Assembly: GCA_029961075.1 (NCBI GenBank)
Contig: JASBVL010000059.1
Location: 1 to 49,501 of the forward strand
Direction of reading: 5' to 3'
Length of the DNA stretch: 49,501 nt
From: Sphaerobacter sp.
Lineage (GTDB): Bacteria > Chloroflexota > Chloroflexia > Thermomicrobiales > Thermomicrobiaceae
The notes below the pieces were generated by a model that was not told where the DNA came from, made no database searches, and worked only from the letters and a program-made list of their open reading frames with translations. A program made the position numbers and the translations under genes. Below, one piece after another: positions 29,321 to 47,590 of this stretch (the first letter of the stretch is position 1; every line of letters starts with the position of its first letter).

Positions 29321-31509
29321 GGCGTGTGATTTGGCTCGACGATCACCGCGAGTCCCCGCCACCTCCCTACGCACGGCTGATCGAGGATGAGGTGGCATTG
29401 CTCCGTGCGATCGCGACGGAGGAATCGCTCTTCGTTCGTGGTGAGAGCCTTTGCCGTTGGGCACGGAGTATCGCACAGAGCCGCAACTGGAGGGTTCTCG
29501 AAATCGGTCAGCCGAGCGAAGATCTGCGCGCGGCGTGCCCGAGTCTAACATCCGACGAAGCGACGGACCTAATCGACCGGTTGGGTCCCAGGCTGTGGGA
29601 CCTCGACCGCCCTCTTCGGCCTCGGGAGGTCGCGCACGTCCTGTGGGGTGAGGATTTCTGGATCGGGCCGACTGGACGGGATCACGCAGCGCACTGGCTC
29701 TGCTGGCTCATCGACCACAACCCGACAGGTGGCGCTGCGGCACTGGTGGGAACCATTAGCGACCAATGGCGCAGCGAAACAGTCGAGCCGTTGGCCCGAT
29801 GCTACCAAGCCAGCGATCGCGTCAGTGCCATGGCGGTGCTGGAAGAGTGGCTCGGCTTGGCCGTAGACGCCCCCGATCGCGAGTGGCCGGCGTTCCCTCT
29901 AAGCCCCCTACCCCCAACTATCTCCAGAGCACTCCACCAGCTGATCCGCCAGCGTTTGATCGAGACCGACGGGACGATCATTGGCTCGTGGTTAGATGAG
30001 CCACTGTCGAGAGACGTCACCCTTCTCGTCGCACGCGAGGCAAAGACCTTCTTTCGGAATCACCCAAACCGGCTGCAGAGCGACGTGATTGGCCAACTCG
30101 CTCGCATCCTAACGCCGACCGACATCGACGAGTTGCGCCGCCTCCGGCCCCCAGCCGATCCTGGCGACCCGCCCGCTGACGTCCGCGCCGTTGTGAAATG
30201 GTATCGAGAGCAGTATCTGCCATGGCGCGAATGGACGGTTGGCACGCAGGAGCCTAGCGCTCTCGAACGTGCGCGGGAGCTTGGACGCCAGTTTGGGCTC
30301 TGGTACCTGAGTGCATATCTACGCCTCTGGATGGGCGGCGAGGGACACGATCTGCTGACTTGGATTCGAACGCGGCAGCTGCAGGAGTCCACGCCGTCAT
30401 GGGTGACTCTACTCCTCGTCCTCGACGGACTAGGAAACCGCGATCTTCCCGTCCTACTCAAACAGATCACAGAAACCACGACACGGCTCGTCGTCCGGTC
30501 GAACGATGTGAGTCTCGCGCCACTCCCCACCGTCACGGAGTTCGCCAAGCCCGCGCTGCTGCACGGGCTACCGCCCGATCTGGTCCAATTCGACGAGGGC
30601 CCGGACGTCCCGATGAGCCGGCTCACCGCTGTCATCGACGCACTCAACTCTGCGGCTCCTGGCACTGTGATCGCCTGGCGCTTGGTGGAGCCCGACCGAA
30701 CGTATCACCAGGCCCGGGACTGGAATGAGCTGCAGCATGATGTCGCCGGGCGACTCACCGCCATTGCCCGTCAACTTGGTGAGGTTGTGGAACGCGTGTC
30801 GGCCGAAATCCGGCTACGGATCGTGCTGACGTCCGACCATGGCCGGCTCTTGGGCCGGTCGAGGCGTACTCTTAGGGTGCCCGCCGGCTGTCAGTCACAT
30901 GGGCGCGCGGCATGGGGCACTATTAGGCAGGATGGGTTGGAGTTCCGCGATCGAGGCTACATCGTCAAGGGTGACGTAGCGATCCTGGACGCGTCCACCT
31001 ATCGCTTGCCTGAGGAGCATGTCCATTTTGTGTCACTCACAGATGCATGCTTTGAGACGAACGACGGACGTGGTGGTGAAGAGTGGTTCCCCCATGGCGG
31101 GGTCTTCCCAGAAGAGGTCTTCGTTCCATGGATCGAGTTGACCCGGGACAGCCAGATCTTCTCGCCGGAGCTCGCGCTGACCGGGCATGGTCGCGCCCAA
31201 GGAGCAGGACACCTTGAGCTCTCGATTATGAACTCAAACGAGTTCCCGTTGGTCGTCGAGTGGATCGAGCTGCGAGTTGGAGAGCAGGCGCGTCGCATAC
31301 CGCTACGGGCAACGGTCGGTCCTCAGACCCGGGAAACGGTCCATTCCGCGGTTGAACACTGGCCGACGAGAGAAGAGTGTCAGCGCACAACCGCTGTTGT
31401 GGACTATCGTCTGCCTAATGGAGACATGCGCAGCCAGCCAGTAAGTGCCATTACACTCGAGAGCGAGGCTCTGTACGAGAAAACCAACATCCTGGAGGAC
31501 CTACCGTGA
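29317..31509 (+). CDS. pglZ: BREX protein PglZ (alkaline-phosphatase-superfamily domain)
   Basis: 730 residues. The N-terminal half is helical and specific to BREX. The PglZ domain starts near residue 360 with LLLVLDGLGNRDLP (Asp370) and continues to VLTSDHGRLLG (Asp507, His508), the paired metal-binding motifs of the alkaline phosphatase superfamily. A beta-rich C-terminal part follows. PglZ is the one protein shared by every BREX type and forms a complex with the modification machinery. It is translationally coupled on both sides: ATGA with brxC, and a GTG-TGA overlap with brxL. Together with BrxP and BrxL it fits the type 4 gene order brxP-brxC-pglZ-brxL. Confidence 0.88.
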   Translation: MRRVIWLDDHRESPPPPYARLIEDEVALLRAIATEESLFVRGESLCRWARSIAQSRNWRVLEIGQPSEDLRAACPSLTSDEATDLIDRLGPRLWDLDRPLRPREVAHVLWGEDFWIGPTGRDHAAHWLCWLIDHNPTGGAAALVGTISDQWRSETVEPLARCYQASDRVSAMAVLEEWLGLAVDAPDREWPAFPLSPLPPTISRALHQLIRQRLIETDGTIIGSWLDEPLSRDVTLLVAREAKTFFRNHPNRLQSDVIGQLARILTPTDIDELRRLRPPADPGDPPADVRAVVKWYREQYLPWREWTVGTQEPSALERARELGRQFGLWYLSAYLRLWMGGEGHDLLTWIRTRQLQESTPSWVTLLLVLDGLGNRDLPVLLKQITETTTRLVVRSNDVSLAPLPTVTEFAKPALLHGLPPDLVQFDEGPDVPMSRLTAVIDALNSAAPGTVIAWRLVEPDRTYHQARDWNELQHDVAGRLTAIARQLGEVVERVSAEIRLRIVLTSDHGRLLGRSRRTLRVPAGCQSHGRAAWGTIRQDGLEFRDRGYIVKGDVAILDASTYRLPEEHVHFVSLTDACFETNDGRGGEEWFPHGGVFPEEVFVPWIELTRDSQIFSPELALTGHGRAQGAGHLELSIMNSNEFPLVVEWIELRVGEQARRIPLRATVGPQTRETVHSAVEHWPTREECQRTTAVVDYRLPNGDMRSQPVSAITLESEALYEKTNILEDLP

Positions 31510-32939
31510 CGAGCGCGAGCTCGATGGACGCGATCGAGGCACTGGCGGACAAGGCCGAGGCGACGTTCCCCGGGTTGGTAATCGACAAGCGACGCTTGCC
31601 GATGAGCCAACTCCAGAAGCGCGGCGTGCCAGCCTACGTCGGCGAGTGGCTGCTTGACACGCTGGTACCGGGACGTGGGCCGCTGACCCCCGAGGAGGCG
31701 CAGAAGGTCCGCGACTGGGCGGCGAAGTACATACCCGGCCCGGACGATCAGGAGATCATCAAACACCGGCTGCTGCAGGGCGAGACCATCAAGGCGCTTA
31801 CGCCGCTCCAGGTAGAAGTGAACCTCAATCGGGGGACGCGCAACGGGAAGCTGAGCCTCCTCGGTATCTACAACGCTGCCATCTCGGAGGATCTGCCGAC
31901 CATCTACCCGGACCTACTCCGCCAAGGGATGTGGGGCGTGGTCGAGTTAGTCAACACCGGAGACGGCGTTGCGATCCAGTCGTTCCGCCCGATGCAGGCT
32001 ACCATCAATGTGCGTCTATTCAAGGAAGCCCGGCGCGCCTTTACCCGTGACGAGTGGCTGCGCCTGATGCTGATCTCTATGGGCTACGCGCCCGAAGCGT
32101 TCACGGAAGCGGAGCAGATCCTGTTGCTTGCCCGCCTGCTCCCGCTCGTCCAGAAGAACTTGCACCTTATCGAGCTAGCACCCAAGGCGACCGGAAAGAG
32201 TTACTTTTTCGAGAACATCAGCCCGCGTGTACGCCTCGTGAGTGGAGGCAACGTCACCCCGGCGGTCCTGTTCGTAAACAACGCGACTGGTCAGTGGGGT
32301 TTGCTGGCGCGCTATGCCGTTGTCGTACTCGATGAGGTCCAAACGCTGAAGTTCGAACGGCCGGAAGAAGTCGTCGGTGGGCTCAAGGGCTACTTGGCGA
32401 ACGGCAAGCTGACCCGTGGCGGGTTGCATGAGACGTCGAGTGATTGCAGCTTCGTCATGCTGGCGAACATCCGACTGGACGAGAATCAGCAGCCGATTGT
32501 CGGTCGGGTGCTCGTAGAACACCTGCCACCGTTCCTGCAGGAGACCGCATTCCTTGACCGCATCAAGGGCCTACTGCCTGGCTGGAAGATCCGGAAACTC
32601 AGCAAGGAAGCGTTTGCCAATTCCGTGGGCCTGAAGGCGGATTTCTTCGGCGATGCATTGCTTGCGCTGCGTGACGATCTAGAGATTGATCAGTATTGCG
32701 CGCGGAGAATCCGTCTCCGCGGCGAACGGCCGTACACCCGGAACGAGGGAGCCATCCAGTCCATCGCCGCCGGCATGATGAAGATCCTCTTTCCTCACGG
32801 TGAGGTCACTGACTGGGAGTTTGAACACTTCTGCGTAGCTCCTGCTCGTGAGCTACGACAACTTGTGTGGGATCAACTGTATCAGCTCGACGGCGAGTAC
32901 CGGCAGTGGGATTACCGAATCGACTGCGACATCATCTAG
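31506..32939 (+). CDS. brxL: BREX BrxL-like AAA+ ATPase lacking the Lon protease part
   Basis: 477 residues. The N-terminal part is the BrxL-specific region, followed by an AAA+ domain with Walker A APKATGKS (225-232) in the context LHLIELAPKATGKSYFFE, Walker B VVVLDEVQT (Asp276, Glu277) and a sensor stretch FVMLANIRLD. The classic type 1 BrxL is close to 680 residues with a C-terminal Lon-like domain. Here the chain ends soon after the ATPase lid, and no Ser-Lys protease dyad region is seen. Whether this is a natural short form of type 4 BrxL or a loss cannot be told from one copy. The GTG start overlaps the pglZ stop. Confidence 0.85.
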   Translation: MTSASSMDAIEALADKAEATFPGLVIDKRRLPMSQLQKRGVPAYVGEWLLDTLVPGRGPLTPEEAQKVRDWAAKYIPGPDDQEIIKHRLLQGETIKALTPLQVEVNLNRGTRNGKLSLLGIYNAAISEDLPTIYPDLLRQGMWGVVELVNTGDGVAIQSFRPMQATINVRLFKEARRAFTRDEWLRLMLISMGYAPEAFTEAEQILLLARLLPLVQKNLHLIELAPKATGKSYFFENISPRVRLVSGGNVTPAVLFVNNATGQWGLLARYAVVVLDEVQTLKFERPEEVVGGLKGYLANGKLTRGGLHETSSDCSFVMLANIRLDENQQPIVGRVLVEHLPPFLQETAFLDRIKGLLPGWKIRKLSKEAFANSVGLKADFFGDALLALRDDLEIDQYCARRIRLRGERPYTRNEGAIQSIAAGMMKILFPHGEVTDWEFEHFCVAPARELRQLVWDQLYQLDGEYRQWDYRIDCDII

Positions 32940-32950
32940 GCTCGACGCCA

Positions 32951-34102
32951 ATGGACACGACGATCTACTTCGACTATCATGCCACGACGCCGTGTGACCC
33001 CCGCGTCGTTGAGGCGATGTTGCCGTACTTCACACAGGAGTTCGGTAATCCCTCGAGCGGACTCCACCGGCTCGGGCGGCGCGCCGCACGCGCGGTTGAG
33101 ACCGCCCGCGAGCAGGTCGCAGCACTGATCGGCGCCACCCCCGAAGAGATCGTGTTTACGAGCGGCGCGACCGAGAGCAATAACCTCGTCATCCACGGGC
33201 TGGCCCACCAGAGATCCGAACGGCGTCGGATCGTGACCACTGCAATCGAGCACAAGGCCGTCCTGGAACCGTGCCGCGCGCTCGAGGCGCAAGGGTTCGA
33301 TGTGGTTATCCTCCCGGTCGGACACGATGGCACCGTCAATCTCCCGGCAGCCGAGGAGGCCATTACCGACGACACGTTGCTGGTCAGCGTCCAGCTAGCC
33401 AGCAACGAGATCGGGACCATCCAGCCACTCCGTGCCATCGCTGAGCTGGCCAGGCAGCGCGGCGCTCTGGTCCATACAGACGCGGCCCAAGCCGTTGGCA
33501 AGATTCGCGTCGATATCGACGCGCTCGGCGTCGATTTCCTCTCGATTAGTGGACATAAACTCTACGGACCCAAGGGGATCGGTGCTCTCTTTGTTCGATC
33601 AGGACTGCGGCGAAGGCTGGTGCCGTTGGTGCAGGGTGGGGGCCATGAAGGGGGTCTCCGACCCGGGACCCTCAACGTTCCCGGCATAGTGGGATTGGGC
33701 GAGGCCTGCGCCGTGTGTGCCGTCGAGATGCATGACGAGGCGATGCGTGTGGCAAGCCTGCGCGACCAGTTAGAGACCCGCCTCTCCGCCGCGATCCCCG
33801 GCTTGCAGATCAACGGCAACCTCGGTAATCGCCTGCCGGGCAACAGCAGCCTCACCTTCCCGGCAGTCGAGGCAGATGCCCTGATCGCGCACCTCCCCGG
33901 CTTCGCGTTGAGCACGGGCTCCGCCTGCACCTCCGGCGCAGTCGAGCCGTCACACGTTCTCACGGCGATCGGCCTCTCCCGTGAGGCAGCCGATGCGACG
34001 ATCCGCATCGGACTCGGCCGATTCACCACTTCAGAAGAGATCGATGCTGCTGCCAGGGTGATCCCGGAGGCATGGATGCGACTTGCCCTGGCAGCCTCCT
34101 GA
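32951..34102 (+). CDS. dndA: DndA/IscS-type cysteine desulfurase
   Basis: 383 residues, class V aminotransferase fold. It starts IYFDYHATTPCDPRVVEAML. The PLP-binding Lys203 is in SGHKLYGPKG, and the active-site Cys326 is in the short flexible loop STGSACTSG of IscS-like proteins. It extracts sulfur from cysteine as a persulfide and would feed BrxP. Dedicated desulfurases are the first gene of many dnd operons. Its position 11 bp after brxL ties the BREX genes to phosphorothioation. The ATG is preferred to a longer upstream start that would run into brxL. A general iron-sulfur assembly role is possible but less likely here. Confidence 0.9.
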   Translation: MDTTIYFDYHATTPCDPRVVEAMLPYFTQEFGNPSSGLHRLGRRAARAVETAREQVAALIGATPEEIVFTSGATESNNLVIHGLAHQRSERRRIVTTAIEHKAVLEPCRALEAQGFDVVILPVGHDGTVNLPAAEEAITDDTLLVSVQLASNEIGTIQPLRAIAELARQRGALVHTDAAQAVGKIRVDIDALGVDFLSISGHKLYGPKGIGALFVRSGLRRRLVPLVQGGGHEGGLRPGTLNVPGIVGLGEACAVCAVEMHDEAMRVASLRDQLETRLSAAIPGLQINGNLGNRLPGNSSLTFPAVEADALIAHLPGFALSTGSACTSGAVEPSHVLTAIGLSREAADATIRIGLGRFTTSEEIDAAARVIPEAWMRLALAAS

Positions 34103-34214
34103 TCCTGCATGGCGGCACGGGACGACTGGTCGACTGGCGTGTGGAGATTGTGGCCTCCAGCGCACTGTCCAGGTGCGCCGGTTCCAGACGTGTCTCCACC
34201 GATCCCTCTCTAGC

Positions 34215-34223
34215 TGGTATGAT
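34215..34223 (+). promoter_or_regulatory. Extended -10-like element before the phosphorothioation-associated methyltransferase gene
   Basis: TGGTATGAT lies about 87 bases before the ATG at 34310 in the only sizeable gap (207 bp) of the cluster. No matching -35 is seen, which an extended -10 can tolerate. It would give the methyltransferase gene separate expression. Confidence 0.35.
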
Positions 34224-34309
34224 GACCGATACATAATCTATCTCCGGCCGTCCGCACGGTGCTCGAGGCTAGTCGTCGCCGCACATCGTAGAGTTTGGGG
34301 CCTTGCAGG

Positions 34310-35800
34310 ATGAGCACCAACGTCAACCGCCGACGCACGGCCATCCGCCGCACCGCAGTGTCGCGGCCCGTCGCCCTGGCCCTTTCGGATGGACTCCTTA
34401 TTCCCGGACGCACCTTCTTCGACTACGGGTGCGGACGGGGCGACGATGTGCAGCACCTGGCTGCTCTTGGCTTCGCGGCTAACGGCTGGGATCCCGCTCA
34501 CCGGCCCGATGGAAAGCGCCGACCTGCGGACATCGTGAACTTCGGCTATGTCGCGAACGTCATCGAGGATCCCGCTGAGCGGGTCGACGCCCTGAAAAGT
34601 GCGTGGGCGCTCGCTCGAGTCGTACTCATCGTCACCGCGCGCCTCGAGTAGGAAGCGCGCAATCTCCACGGCAAGCACTACCGAGATGGCCTATTAACCA
34701 GCAGAGGTACCTTTCAGAAGTTCTTCACGCAAGACGAACTGCGAACGTGGATTGACTCGACGCTTGGTGTCCAAAGCGTCGCTGCGGGACCGGGCGTTTT
34801 CTACGTCTTTCGAGAGGAGAGTCACGCCCAGAGCTTCGTCGCGACCCGCGTCCGACACGGGCGATCCACTCTCCACCTCCCGAAGGCCAGCGTGGCCCTG
34901 TACCAAGCCAATCGCGACATTCTTGAGCCATTACGGAAGTTCATGCTCACGCGGGGGAGAGTACCGGATCAGGCAGAGTGGGCGCACGCTGATCCCATTC
35001 TGGAGCGATGCGGGAGTCTGACGCGGGCAGCCACTATCGTTCGGCAGGCGATCGGTCGCGAGACGTGGGAACAATCGCAGCGGGCAGCAAGGGACGACCT
35101 GCTCGTGTACTTGGCGTTGGCGGCGTTCGGCGGCCGCCCCACGTTCTCGCAGCTTCCGTCCGATCTCCAGTCCGATATCACGGCCTTGTGGGGTTCCTAC
35201 GATGCCGCCTGCCGAGCAGCCGATGATCGATTGTTCGAACTCCGAGACCAGTCCATCATCGACGGAGCCTGTCGCAACTCCCCAGTAGGCAAGGTGACCA
35301 AGGAAGCGCTCTACATACACGTCACCGCCCTTCCACTGATCTCGCCACTCCTGCGCATCTATGAGGGCTGCGGCCGAGCCTTGACCGGCGCGGTCGAGGG
35401 CACGACGATCGTGAAGCTCCACCGGCTCGAGCCCAAGGTTGGCTACCTCGCCTATCCCACGTTCGACCGAGACGCTCACCCGGCACTGGCTAGTTCCGTG
35501 CGCGCCGACCTGCGGTGTCTGCGCGTGACATTCTCGGATTATCGGCAGTCGACGAATCCGCCCATCCTGCACCGCAAAGAGACCTTCGTCGGTCCCGACT
35601 ACCCCGGGCGTGAGCGGTTCGCTCGGCTCACAGCACAAGAGGAGCGCGCAGGACTCTTTGATGAGGCGACAGCCATCGGGACGCTGAACGGGTGGAACGA
35701 AGCGCTACGGAAGCGACAACTCTGCATCCGCGGACACCGGCTGACGCAATCATCACTCTCATCGACAACGAGGAAACCCACCAGCACGGACGCTGGGTAG
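34310..35800 (+). pseudogene. DNA phosphorothioation-associated putative methyltransferase, in-frame amber codon
   Basis: One frame of 496 codons is interrupted only by TAG at 34649-34651. The N-terminal part has NRRRTAIRRTAVSRPVALAL and the SAM-binding motif FFDYGCGRGDD, then HRPDGKRRPADIVNFGYVAN. After the stop the frame continues without shift into EARNLHGKHYRDGLL and GTFQKFFTQDELRTWID, as in the family (TIGR04096). In that family the residue at the stop appears to be an aromatic, probably Trp, so TGG to TAG is the simplest change. No later decay is seen, which points to a recent event, an error, or readthrough. A separate product from ATG 34892 would lack the SAM site. The true target of the family is not known. 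Confidence 0.8.
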
Positions 35801-36129
35801 GCCCGCCTGTGGCGGACGCACGGCGCCTTGTGTCCATGCCAGGGAACCCGATCGCGCGTAAGTGCGAGCATACGAAAGGGTGAGCGCATGCGCGTCACCG
35901 TCGAGCTCCGTTCCGTGGTCAAGCTCCTGGTACCTCCGTATCCGTCACCGAGACGAGCTTGAGCCCCTTATCGGCCACTGACTTCTCGCCTGACGTCTTG
36001 CGCACTCGCGATGGGTTCGCACAAAGACGATCGCCCGACTCCTGGCCGGAGACGCCGAGCACAGGCAACGCGAACTCAACCAGCACGGCTTGCCACCCGA
36101 CAGGCATGCTTCGAGACCGTCGGACGGGA
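35801..36129. other. Gene-free junction after the phosphorothioation cluster
   Basis: About 330 bp. A short frame from ATG 35888 reads MRVTVELRSVVKLLVPP and then stops; it is too short to name. On the minus strand the degenerate tail of the aldolase pseudogene fades out here. No repeat of the tRNA-Lys 3' end was found by eye. Confidence 0.4.
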
Positions 36130-36889
36130 CTACCCTGCGAAGAAACGGACATCTCCCAGCACGCGGGCATCGCAGTGGCTGCTCCCTCGCCATCGCCCAG
36201 CGCGGTGTTTGCAGCCCACGACGAAACATCCATCGACGGGGTATGGATCGAAGCGACCACGCCGGCGGTCGCCGTTTGTCGCACGGCCCTGCACCGCCCG
36301 CAGGTCGTTGTGGTAGCGGAACCCGATGGCGGCGCCCCCCGCATACTTGACCGCCACCACCTGGGGAATCTCCGCCAGCGCGGCATACACCTCGGTGGGG
36401 ATGACGCCGCGGAAGGCCGCGGTGTTGTCGTAGACGCAGATGGCCAGGTCCGGCACCGCCTCGGCCACATCGCGGTAGAAGCGGATCATGGTCGCGGGGG
36501 TCATCTCCGTCCACATCGGCCGGCCCAGCAGCACCCCCGTCACCCCGAGGTCACGCACATAGCGCATGCGCTCGACCGTGTCGCGGGTGTTGAGCGTGGT
36601 GACCCCGATGAAGAGCGGGTAGTCCGGGTTGTGCGCGGACGGTCTCGGCGACCACCGCGGCATAGCGCTGCCACTCCTCCAGGGTGAGGGTGGCCATCTC
36701 ACCGAGCGTCCCGTTCGTGGCGATGCTGTCGAAGCCGTCGGAGAGGAGCGCGCGGATCATGCGCTCCGACTCGTCGAGGTTGACCGCGTCGCGGGCGGTC
36801 AGATCTCCCGCGTCGTCCGTCGCTGGCGTCGGCGAGTAGGCCATGACCCCGCGCAGGTCCGCAGCGGTGATCCGCGGCCTGGACGCCAT
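36130..36889 (-). pseudogene. Dihydrodipicolinate synthase-family aldolase (hydratase-aldolase-like), frameshifted and truncated
   Basis: Starting from an ATG with AAGGGGG ahead, the first frame reads LRGVMAYSPTPATDDAGDL, then FDSIATNGTLGEMATLTLEEW, the glycine-rich pyruvate pocket. One base is missing near 36631-36637. The second frame continues NPDYPLFIGVTTLNTRDTVE, ICVYDNTAAFRG and VVAVKYAGG with the Schiff-base Lys. After about residue 185 the text turns into unrelated arginine-rich sequence, so the C-terminal third is lost. The family includes hydratase-aldolases of aromatic degradation, fitting the catabolic genes on both sides of the island. Loss of the end at the island junction suggests that an insertion or deletion cut the gene. 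Confidence 0.82.
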
Positions 36890-37764
36890 CCGAACCCCCT
36901 TCCCGTCGGAGCGCGAACGCATTCACGCTGCCCTGCACCAGCCCCGGCTTCACACCTCCCACATCATCCGCCCGCTCCACTTGCTCGGTCCCGCTGCGGG
37001 CCGGCGGCTCAACGGTCAGGGCCCTGCCTGCGATTGCGCGACGCAGGCTCTCGACCGTCTGCTGCCGGATCGGTGCGACCACGCTCGTGACCTGGCTGGC
37101 CATCGCCGCTTGCCCACATGCTCTAAGCAGATACACAACCAGTAGCGCGAGGATACGGGTCTACAGTCCTACGCGCAAGTAGTGACACTGAGCACTACTG
37201 TCCTGCCAATACGACCGACAATCCAGCGGTGTTCCGCTACGATGCGGTCTGCTTGTCGGCTGAGGAGCGGGGCGGTGGCCACTGCCAGCACCGCGGGATC
37301 GCCGACTCCCATACCTCGCTCGAGCGCGTGGTGGCTCCTGCGAGCGCGCTCGACGCCTGAACTACCGGGAGGCGTGGGCTGCCCCTGCCCCGACTCTCGG
37401 CGCGCCGCCGGATCTGCTACGGCGTCACAAGGTGGGGCGAGCCACACGCGGGAACTACTGTGTTCCCGCGCATCACGGACACTCGGAACGGTGGGAGCTG
37501 CCGCGCACCGGGACCTGCATAGCAGCCAGATCCGCGGTCGGCCTCCCCACGGAGATGGGAAGCTCGGCCATTGCGTACAATCACGCGACACGTGTAAGCT
37601 CGATTCGTGGAAACCATGACCGGATGGGCGTGGATGGTGGAGCGGAGTAGGTCGCCGGCCGCTTGTGGGACGAGGCAGGCCGCGCGACCGAGTTAGGCCC
37701 TCGTCGCAGAGCACGACAGCGGGACCACATTCCCAGGCACCACAAGGCACGGAGAACAGAACCG
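36890..37764. other. 875-bp stretch without recognisable genes between the two defence modules
   Basis: No frame on either strand resembles a known protein or shows consistent codon bias. It holds the ribosome site of the helicase gene (GGAG at 37751) and a lone TACAAT hexamer (37576-37581) without a fitting -35. It may be the residue of lost genes. Small RNAs cannot be judged by eye. Confidence 0.45.
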
Positions 37765-44053
<6,289 letters not shown>

Positions 44054-44062
44054 GAGACGTCC

Positions 44063-44158
44063 CCCTCACCCCCGGCCCCTCTCCCAGGATTGGGAGAGGG
44101 GAGAAGGACGGAATACGGACTACGGAATACGCAATACGCAACACGCAGGGGGTGAGGG
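44063..44158. repeat. Intergenic hairpin repeat, copy 2 (before the DUF499 gene)
   Basis: Terminal inverted repeats CCCTCACCCCC (44063-44073) and GGGGGTGAGGG (44148-44158) enclose a perfect 11-bp stem, CCCCTCTCCCA (44076-44086) with TGGGAGAGGGG (44091-44101). A run of ACGGAATACGCAATACGCA-like units follows the stem. The core and right arm match copy 1 at 7822-7993 closely. It fills the gap between the methylase and DUF499 genes. With terminal inverted repeats and no gene it looks like a small non-autonomous mobile unit or a REP-type element. No clear target-site duplication is seen. Confidence 0.82.
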
Positions 44159-44185
44159 ATTCGCACTGAGGAGGAGACGACCACC

Positions 44186-47524
<3,339 letters not shown>

Positions 47525-47529
47525 GGGAG

Positions 47530-47552
47530 CCGGGGGCGATAGACGCCCCCGG
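47530..47552 (+). terminator. Terminator after the DUF499 gene
   Basis: A perfect 9-bp stem (CCGGGGGCG / CGCCCCCGG) with a 5-base loop starts six bases after the stop codon. It lies between converging genes and can serve both strands. Only TGTT follows, so the U-tract is weak. Confidence 0.75.
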
Positions 47553-47590
47553 TGTTCCATCGTGCGCGGTGGATACGTCAGGGGCGGACC

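Noticed and set aside
34649..34651. Pyrrolysine or programmed readthrough at the amber codon
   Set aside because: No pyl genes or readthrough context; a point mutation or sequence error is simpler.
18042..35800. Complete classic Dnd system
   Set aside because: DndA and a DndC-like protein are present, but no DndB, DndD, DndE or Dpt/DndFGH homologue is seen; BREX proteins take their place.
37169..37750. Open frames in the 36.9-37.8 kb gap as genes
   Set aside because: No ribosome sites, no family text, and amino-acid composition typical of non-coding GC-rich DNA.
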